In this document: piece by piece, positions 58,394-64,000 of the stretch
How the letters are laid out: each line of letters starts with the position of its first letter
Position numbering within the stretch: the first letter of the stretch is position 1
DNA from: Apibacter mensalis
GTDB lineage: Bacteria > Bacteroidota > Bacteroidia > Flavobacteriales > Weeksellaceae
Reading direction: 5' to 3'
Assembly (NCBI RefSeq): GCF_001418685.1
Contig: NZ_LIVM01000002.1
Coordinates: 62,001-126,000, forward strand
Length of the DNA: 64,000 nucleotides
The notes under the pieces: generated by a model
The model's database searches: none
What the model was told of the DNA's origin: nothing
The model's input: the letters and a program-made list of their open reading frames with translations, nothing else
Made by a program: the position numbers and the translations under genes

Positions 58394-58990
58394 ATGATTG
58401 TCTTACCTTGTTTTTATTTTCCTCCCATTTCTTATTTTGAAAGTTGGATCAATTCAGAAAAGATATATCTGGAGCAATGGGAAAATTTCATTAAACAAAC
58501 TTATCGTAATCGTTGCATCATTCAAGGAGCTAACGGAAAACTGCCCCTGATTATTCCAATAGAGCATTCAGGAGCCAGGATTTTAAAAGATATAAAAATT
58601 TCCTACGCATCTTCGTGGCAAAAATTACATATAAAATCATTACAATCCGCCTATCAAAGCTCTCCTTATTTTGAATATTACGAAGATAAATTAATAAAGT
58701 TATTGATAAAAAAAGAGACTTTTTTATTAGATTTAAATTTAAAAACATTGGAATGGGCATGTTCAATTTTAAATTTAGAATGTACCTATACACTCACCGA
58801 AGAATATGTAAAAAAAACCAAATTTACAGATGCTCGTGAAGCATTTAATGCAAAAAAAGAAAATTCCTATAATAATAAACCATATATTCAAGTGTTTTCA
58901 GACCGATTCGAGTTTATGAAAAATCTTTCAATTATTGATCTTATATGTAATCTTGGCCCGAAATCTGCTAGCTACCTTACTAATGTCTAA
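58394..58990 (+). CDS. WbqC-like family protein
   Basis: A 198-residue protein of the WbqC family: YFPPISYFESWINSEKIYLEQWENFIKQTYRNR at the N-terminus, NGKLPLIIPIE, SWQKLHIKSLQSAYQSSPYFEYYED and a C-terminal FMKNLSIIDLICNLGP. The family has no proven reaction and occurs in polysaccharide loci and, in Bacteroidota, next to signal peptidase genes. Here it is 20 bases upstream of a secreted protease gene, so they are likely co-transcribed. Function remains open. Confidence 0.9.
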   Translation: MIVLPCFYFPPISYFESWINSEKIYLEQWENFIKQTYRNRCIIQGANGKLPLIIPIEHSGARILKDIKISYASSWQKLHIKSLQSAYQSSPYFEYYEDKLIKLLIKKETFLLDLNLKTLEWACSILNLECTYTLTEEYVKKTKFTDAREAFNAKKENSYNNKPYIQVFSDRFEFMKNLSIIDLICNLGPKSASYLTNV

Positions 58991-59010
58991 TATTAATTAA
59001 ATAAAATTAA

Positions 59011-60702
59011 ATGAAGATAAAACTATTAAGCCTAAGCTTCGCTTTTACATTCATTACTGCCATTACATTTGCTCAAAATAATGTCCAGGCGGTTGATTCC
59101 CTTGCTTTACAAAGTTGGTATCACCAAAGCTATGAAAAAACCGGCATTTATGGCGTAGGAACTATTGACGCTTTAGAATTTTTAAAGTCTAAAGGTCTCA
59201 AGCCCTCTCCTATTATTGTTGGTGTTATCGATAGTGGAGTGCAAATTGATCATCCGGATTTAAAAAACAATATTTGGATAAACCCTAAAGAAATCGCTAA
59301 CAATGGTAAAGATGATGACGGTAATGGCTATGCCGACGATGTTAACGGATGGGATTTTATTGGTGGGAAAGATGGAAAGGATGTTGACCATGACACAATG
59401 GAATCAACCCGTATTGTCTCCTTATACGAAAAATTATTTGAAACGGGTGATCTTAAAATCAATGAAAGAAATCGGAAAAAATTTCCTAACGAATTCAAAG
59501 AATATCAAAGAGCTAAATTTATATATGATAAGGACTTGGGTGAAGCTAAGGAGGCATTATCCCAAATTGATGAACAAAAAGCTTTGATAAAACAAATGGC
59601 TGCTGAATTACAAAATGCACTGGGAGATAAACCTTTAACTCTTGAAAATGTAAATGAAGCAACTTTTACCGTTCCACAATATAAAGCAGCTTTCATTCAG
59701 ATGATTGAAAATAACAGCGATCTGCAAGGAAAAAATGCTACTCAAATCAGCATGTTAGCCGATAGTGAAATGGGTGAAGCAGTAAAATATTATTCCGGTA
59801 AAGTAGACTACATGCTTAATAAAAGTTATGATTCTCGCTATATAGTGGGCGATAATTACTCAGATATAAAGGAAAAACACTACGGTAACAACGAAGTGGA
59901 AGGTCCTGATGCCTTACATGGAACACATGTATCCGGTATTATCGCTGCAGAAAGAAATAATAAAATAGGTATGGACGGTATAGCCGGAGATGTTGCTAAA
60001 ATTTTGGTGGTTCGGGCTGTACCGGATGGAGATGAAAGAGATAAAGATATTGCCAATGCCATTTATTATGCCGTTGATAATGGTGCCAAAGTAATTAACA
60101 TGAGTTTTGGAAAACCTTTTTCTCCTAATAAGGAAAGAGTTTGGGAAGCTATGAAATATGCTGAGAAAAAGGGAGTATTAATGGTTCATGCTGCAGGAAA
60201 TGATAATAAAAATGTAGATACTGAATATAATTATCCAACCAACTTTAAAGATAATGAAAATAAAACTTTTGTAAACAATTGGATTACGGTAGGGGCAAGT
60301 ACTCGTTACAATAATGCATTAAAAGCATCATTCTCCAATTACGGTAAAGAAAAAGTTGATATATTTGCGCCCGGTTTAGAAATTTATTCCACCGTTACCG
60401 GAGGAAAATATAAATTTTTACAAGGAACCAGTATGGCTTCTCCTGTTGTTGCAGGATGTGCAGCATTATTATGGTCTTATTTCCCGCAGTTAACAGCTGA
60501 ACAAGTGAAAAATATATTATTTGTAACTGCTAATAAATCTACCCAAGCAGTTAAAGCAGGTGGAGAAAGTGAAGACAGCCCTATGATTAATACAACTTTT
60601 GATCAGCTATCAGTTACCGGAGGTGTAGTAGATGTTTTCAGAGCCGTAAAATATGCATATGAAAATTTCAATCCCGAAAAAAATAGTAAAAAAAGAAGAT
60701 AA
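59011..60702 (+). CDS. Secreted subtilisin-like serine protease (S8)
   Basis: A 563-residue protein with signal peptide ending near residue 22 (FAFTFITAITFAQ). The triad is Asp74 (GVIDSGVQIDHP), His303 (HGTHVSGIIAAE) and Ser474 (GTSMASPVVAGCAAL), with the oxyanion Asn in MVHAAGNDNKN. An insert of about 190 residues rich in charged helices lies between Asp and His, far longer than in subtilisin. There is no type IX sorting domain; the C-terminus ends in basic KKRR. It is likely periplasmic or an outer-membrane-associated enzyme. Substrate unknown. Confidence 0.94.
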   Translation: MKIKLLSLSFAFTFITAITFAQNNVQAVDSLALQSWYHQSYEKTGIYGVGTIDALEFLKSKGLKPSPIIVGVIDSGVQIDHPDLKNNIWINPKEIANNGKDDDGNGYADDVNGWDFIGGKDGKDVDHDTMESTRIVSLYEKLFETGDLKINERNRKKFPNEFKEYQRAKFIYDKDLGEAKEALSQIDEQKALIKQMAAELQNALGDKPLTLENVNEATFTVPQYKAAFIQMIENNSDLQGKNATQISMLADSEMGEAVKYYSGKVDYMLNKSYDSRYIVGDNYSDIKEKHYGNNEVEGPDALHGTHVSGIIAAERNNKIGMDGIAGDVAKILVVRAVPDGDERDKDIANAIYYAVDNGAKVINMSFGKPFSPNKERVWEAMKYAEKKGVLMVHAAGNDNKNVDTEYNYPTNFKDNENKTFVNNWITVGASTRYNNALKASFSNYGKEKVDIFAPGLEIYSTVTGGKYKFLQGTSMASPVVAGCAALLWSYFPQLTAEQVKNILFVTANKSTQAVKAGGESEDSPMINTTFDQLSVTGGVVDVFRAVKYAYENFNPEKNSKKRR

Positions 60703-60720
60703 TAAGAATAAGTTTAAATA

Positions 60721-60757
60721 AAAAAAGCTATTTTAAATAAAATAGCTTTTTTTATTT
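60721..60757. terminator. Bidirectional terminator between the S8 protease and SRPBCC genes
   Basis: A perfect 14-bp stem (60721-60734 with 60739-60752) with a 4-base loop and A/T runs on both sides, between convergent genes. Confidence 0.8.
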
Positions 60758-60775
60758 ATATTTTAAATTTCAATT

Positions 60776-61168
60776 TTATGAAATTTTTGTGATACCTTCC
60801 GTTAAAGATTGAATCAAATTTTTCAATGGTTTTTCCACCATAGCAGATATAAACATGTTAAATTTACCATCAAAAGTAAATTGTACTTCACATGAATTTT
60901 CAGTCATTTTTTCAATCAAAAGACTTAAATCAAAATTCAACGTTTCTTTAGCTGAACTCAATATAATTTTTGAAAAAGGAATCCTTTCTTTCATTTTCAA
61001 GGCTATTTCAGGCATTCCTTTTAATGCAAAGACAAATCCATCCTCATCTGCATCGAACTTATCAATGTTTTCAGGCATAAATTTTTTGAATTCAGAAGGC
61101 TGAGATGCTAACGTGTAAATATCCTCTGCCGATTTATTAACCAGTATTTTTTCTCCTTTAATATTCAT
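60776..61168 (-). CDS. SRPBCC-fold protein
   Basis: A 130-residue START/Bet v1-like protein: a first strand IKGEKILVNKSAEDIYTLASQPSEF, the middle beta-sheet, and a long C-terminal helix VEKPLKNLIQSLTEGITKI. The fold holds hydrophobic ligands; no enzyme activity can be assigned. It is divergent from the NUDIX gene, with a 29-base gap, so the two share a promoter region. A similar SRPBCC-NUDIX arrangement, often with pyrE, is known to me from other Bacteroidota. Confidence 0.85.
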   Translation of the reverse strand: MNIKGEKILVNKSAEDIYTLASQPSEFKKFMPENIDKFDADEDGFVFALKGMPEIALKMKERIPFSKIILSSAKETLNFDLSLLIEKMTENSCEVQFTFDGKFNMFISAMVEKPLKNLIQSLTEGITKIS

Positions 61169-61173
61169 TTTTG

Positions 61174-61181
61174 TAATTTTG
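61174..61181 (+). promoter_or_regulatory. Candidate -7 promoter element of the NUDIX gene
   Basis: TAATTTTG matches TAnnTTTG, 16 bases before the start codon at 61198. Confidence 0.45.
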
Positions 61182-61197
61182 GTAAAAACAAATACAA

Positions 61198-61797
61198 ATG
61201 TACAAAATTTCTATAAACGAAAGATTTCTTACCATTGGCAAAAGGAAGAAAAAAGAGGCTGTTAATCTACCTTATAAAAATCTGAAAACTGTATTAAATG
61301 CTCTGGATATTTTGTACCATACAAAAGTAAAATCTATTCATATTTACTCTTCTGATACAAAAAAAATTTGGGAAAAATTAAAAAAAACAGCCACACCTGT
61401 ATATGCTTCGGGAGGAATAGTACGTAATAATAAAGACAATTATTTATTTATAAAGAGAAATGGTTTTTGGGATTTACCAAAAGGACATGTGGAGGAAAAC
61501 GAGACCTTTAAAAAGGCTGCCAAACGAGAAGTGGAAGAAGAATGCTCGATTTCCAACTTGCATTTAAAAAAATATATAACTACTACTTACCATGTATATC
61601 AATCAGAACAAAAATACTTTTTAAAAATAGTTCAATGGTTTGAAATGGAATACAAAGGTAAAGAAAAACCCCAACCTCAAATTAGTGAAGGAATTGAAAA
61701 AGCCAAATGGGTTAGAAAAAAGGAAATTCCCAAGCTAATGAAGAAAACCTATATTAATATTAAAGAATTAATCAGCAATTATGTGTTAAATGAATAA
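61198..61797 (+). CDS. NUDIX hydrolase
   Basis: A 199-residue protein with an N-terminal part of about 70 residues, then a NUDIX domain (about 75-195). The NUDIX box is complete: GHVEENETFKKAAKREVEEE (GX5EX7REVXEE), with Mg-binding Glu residues. Family members cleave nucleoside diphosphates linked to another group. The N-terminal extension occurs in Bacteroidota relatives and is of unknown role. Substrate cannot be told. Confidence 0.92.
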   Translation: MYKISINERFLTIGKRKKKEAVNLPYKNLKTVLNALDILYHTKVKSIHIYSSDTKKIWEKLKKTATPVYASGGIVRNNKDNYLFIKRNGFWDLPKGHVEENETFKKAAKREVEEECSISNLHLKKYITTTYHVYQSEQKYFLKIVQWFEMEYKGKEKPQPQISEGIEKAKWVRKKEIPKLMKKTYINIKELISNYVLNE

Positions 61798-61828
61798 TGA
61801 ATTAAAAAATAGTATATTATGATTCCAC

Positions 61829-61863
61829 AAAAAAAGGAGTAATTAAAATTACTCCTTTTTTAT
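61829..61863. terminator. Bidirectional terminator between the NUDIX and DUF5686 genes
   Basis: A perfect 14-bp stem (61831-61844 with 61847-61860) with a minimal loop, flanked by an A run and a T run. It lies between two convergent genes. Confidence 0.8.
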
Positions 61864-61879
61864 TATTAAATTATATTGC

Positions 61880-64000
61880 TTAGAAAGTAAATTGCATTCC
61901 GAATTTTATTCCGAACTTATTTACATCCGGCATGTTTAAATAATTTCCTCTCCAGTTAAAATCAATTCTGAAAATTCTTAAATTTCCAAAACCTATATTT
62001 TCAATCCCAAAACCATATTCATAATAGATATCTTTATTAGGTGCTACATAATTTATATTAGAAGCATTCATGTTTTTGGATCCATCGGATATATCCCCCC
62101 AAGCACCCCTGAAAATAATTACTTCCCTTAGTTGTAATTTTTTCAATAATGGTATATAAGAAAATATCCTACCGTTGAAATGATGTTCAACATGTAGAGC
62201 AGTATAAATATCGGTTACGAAATCATAATAATCTAACTGAGAGAAAGTATTATTAACGATACCGTAGGATTGGTTTCCGGGTATTATTCCTAACAAGGAT
62301 ATAGGAAGCTTATTGAAAGCTTTCCCAAATTCAAAGGTAACATTCGTTCTACCGATCGGTCCCCAAAGAATAGGGTGATTATATAAAAATTGAATTTTAT
62401 CGTAGTTAAAATCTCCATCCAGTACTCCATTCAATCCTTTAATATATTTTAAAATAAGAGTTGGAGATAAAGTAGTATGTTCATATCTATCTAATCCAAA
62501 ACGAGAATATTTAGCCCCGGGCCTCATCTGAATGCTAAAGGTCAGATGTGAATCATACAAATCGTTTTTAATTTCTCCTTTCTTATTGTAATATCCTATA
62601 TTAAATTTAGTGGGATTTGAAGATTTTATATATTGATACGTTCCATCTAATCTTAGTTGCACATTTTTCCACGGTTCTATGGATAAAAATGCATTGGTCT
62701 GGTTAACCGAACTCAAAAATTCATTACTTCCTCTTGATATGATGGATGAAGATGCAAAAGAACGGGTCATGATTCCCTCATTTTCTGTAAGAGAAGTTCC
62801 TAATTGGGTAATATCCCTTTTAGTTCCTACCCCTAATGTAAAACGGTTGTATTTATTTAACATCAATCGTCCCTCTAATCCATATTTAAATTGCTCGTCT
62901 TTAAAGCCATATGCGGTGTATCCTTCTACTCTCCACATATCATTGGAAGAGAAAAAAGTTCTGGCTCCTAGACGGATTCTGGTTCCTTCCACATCGTTAT
63001 AACCTAAAGTTTGATACAAGTTTCCAATATCAATAGCATTACCTACATTGACATATCCCGATGAAAGAATTTGTACTGCATCGACAATGTTTCTAAATAG
63101 ACGTGTTTTGGATACTTTATCTACCATCTCATAAGCCTTTTTATCATCTTCATTGAGACGATCCGGACGATTGTCCGCCCAAAACTCATCCTTCCTGTTA
63201 TAGGCTCCTTCGGATATGGGTTCCCATTGCTGATCTAAGAGCTTTTCCACAGCATCTTGCGGTTCGTTGAACTTATAATCATTATAGGTTAAGGTTCTTT
63301 TAGCAAACATTCCCTTTCCACTTTCTTTTTTAGTAATTAAGGACATATCCAATACTGTATAATTACGTAAAGGTATAAAGATTGAATCGTTGACATTATC
63401 ATAATTCAATTCCATATATATGTCTTTAACAAAGTTTACATTAATACCAGAAGTAGATTGTAAAGTTACTTGCTTTACTGCATAAGTATCTTTGGTGATA
63501 TATAAATCTCCTTTAAAGGTAAGCTCGTTGTCTCTTCGAGGTCTGTACTTTATATAATAACAATCTACACCATCCACTGAAACCGTATCAGCTAATAGAT
63601 AATCGTATACAGAAAATCCAATAGTAGCTACCGGACTGGTAAACCCTTTATTAAAAAAGTTTAAAACATTATCGTATATGTTGACATCCTTATACAAATT
63701 TTTAACCGTATTGGCTACAATATCATTATTTGGAATTCCGGATGCTTGGTTTCCTCTTAGAAAAGTTTTTTCTCGTTTGGTAGGACTGTTTTGTCCAACA
63801 ATATCTGAAAGAGATTCATTAAGAAAAACCGGAATGTACGTTTTACCGGAAATATCTAAAGTATCAATATCTTTTGCAGAAATATTTAATTTTTTAAAAA
63901 TTTTTTTACTTATAAAAGCACTGTCAACATTGTTTAAATCAAATTCAATTTTCTCATATTCTTTATACTGATAATTCTTAAAATTGTTCAGCCCGTTGGT
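61880..64000 (-). CDS. DUF5686-family outer-membrane protein (5' partial)
   Basis: The minus-strand frame stays open to the right edge, giving about 706 visible residues; the N-terminus, which in relatives has a signal peptide and a carboxypeptidase-like (CarboxypepD_reg) domain, is outside. The first visible residues (NYQYKEYEKIEFDL, then KTYIPVFLNESLSD and NQASGIPNNDIV) and the following DCYYIKYRPRRDNELTFKGDLYI fit DUF5686. The C-terminal half is a run of amphipathic strands ending FGIKFGMQFTF, an outer-membrane barrel end with terminal Phe. A TTG at 63697 could be mistaken for a start but lies inside the frame. Function of the family is unknown. Confidence 0.9.
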   Translation of the reverse strand, partial: TNGLNNFKNYQYKEYEKIEFDLNNVDSAFISKKIFKKLNISAKDIDTLDISGKTYIPVFLNESLSDIVGQNSPTKREKTFLRGNQASGIPNNDIVANTVKNLYKDVNIYDNVLNFFNKGFTSPVATIGFSVYDYLLADTVSVDGVDCYYIKYRPRRDNELTFKGDLYITKDTYAVKQVTLQSTSGINVNFVKDIYMELNYDNVNDSIFIPLRNYTVLDMSLITKKESGKGMFAKRTLTYNDYKFNEPQDAVEKLLDQQWEPISEGAYNRKDEFWADNRPDRLNEDDKKAYEMVDKVSKTRLFRNIVDAVQILSSGYVNVGNAIDIGNLYQTLGYNDVEGTRIRLGARTFFSSNDMWRVEGYTAYGFKDEQFKYGLEGRLMLNKYNRFTLGVGTKRDITQLGTSLTENEGIMTRSFASSSIISRGSNEFLSSVNQTNAFLSIEPWKNVQLRLDGTYQYIKSSNPTKFNIGYYNKKGEIKNDLYDSHLTFSIQMRPGAKYSRFGLDRYEHTTLSPTLILKYIKGLNGVLDGDFNYDKIQFLYNHPILWGPIGRTNVTFEFGKAFNKLPISLLGIIPGNQSYGIVNNTFSQLDYYDFVTDIYTALHVEHHFNGRIFSYIPLLKKLQLREVIIFRGAWGDISDGSKNMNASNINYVAPNKDIYYEYGFGIENIGFGNLRIFRIDFNWRGNYLNMPDVNKFGIKFGMQFTF

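Noticed and set aside
1-64000. CRISPR arrays, tRNA, rRNA, insertion sequences, restriction or toxin-antitoxin systems
   Set aside because: I looked for regular repeats, cloverleaf-like segments, transposase motifs and paired small genes and saw none that held up by eye.

Overview
The window is a contiguous stretch of a very AT-rich (roughly 70 percent AT) chromosome of a Bacteroidota member, most likely class Flavobacteriia. The support is a type IX secretion (type B) C-terminal sorting domain, a DUF5686 outer-membrane protein, WbqC, Dcu and MalY proteins of Bacteroidota type, and many start-proximal TAnnTTTG boxes, the -7 element of the Bacteroidota primary sigma factor. The low GC and gene content would suit a host-associated Weeksellaceae member such as Apibacter, but that is only a guess. 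I saw no rRNA, tRNA, CRISPR array, phage or intact insertion sequence.

Layout. 1-4180: the C-terminal part of a large repeat-containing secreted surface protein, then about 1.8 kb of non-coding DNA holding only a 70-residue metal-binding (HMA) protein. 4181-12967: housekeeping genes, namely pyridoxal kinase, a DegP/HtrA protease, Obg GTPase, adenylate kinase with hypoxanthine phosphoribosyltransferase, a universal stress protein, the RseP intramembrane protease and an OmpA-family protein. 13047-28230: a 15-kb exopolysaccharide/capsule locus, all on the minus strand and read from 28230 downward: export lipoprotein (Wza-like), tyrosine autokinase/chain-length regulator (Wzc-like), flippase (Wzx-like), a decayed family-2 glycosyltransferase, two GT2, one GT14, a GT4, a polymerase-like membrane protein (Wzy-like), two more GT4, and a terminal undecaprenyl-phosphate sugar-1-phosphate transferase. 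It is a Wzx/Wzy-type pathway with a candidate promoter near 28440-28470.

28638-38478: polyphosphate metabolism (ppx and ppk1 overlapping), a tail-specific protease divergent from surE, a hypothetical protein, a MalY/PatB C-S lyase and a C4-dicarboxylate antiporter. 38475-43199: a two-gene FecCD/FecE-type metal-chelate importer without its binding protein, a GlcD-type FAD oxidoreductase, and an ECF sigma factor overlapping a membrane protein gene. 43331-48340: topoisomerase IV parE and parC separated by a small membrane protein gene. 48521-53506: superoxide dismutase, a GlsB/YeaQ membrane protein, PnuC, a tyrosine-phosphatase-like protein and a zinc/cadmium P-type ATPase with a histidine-rich N-terminus. 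53834-58273: a thioesterase/isochorismate synthase pair (menaquinone pathway), then a DtxR/MntR-type repressor divergent from a TonB-dependent receptor, with a palindrome at the receptor promoter. 58394-64000: WbqC-like protein, subtilisin-like protease, an SRPBCC protein divergent from a NUDIX hydrolase, and a DUF5686 protein cut by the right edge.

Most of the window is ordinary core genome. The points that best repay a second look are the six-fold repeat surface protein, the decaying glycosyltransferase in the capsule locus, the metal-responsive repressor/receptor pair with a candidate operator and a CxxC in the receptor plug, and several small uncharacterised genes. I found no clear sign of a wholly new defence or mobile system.
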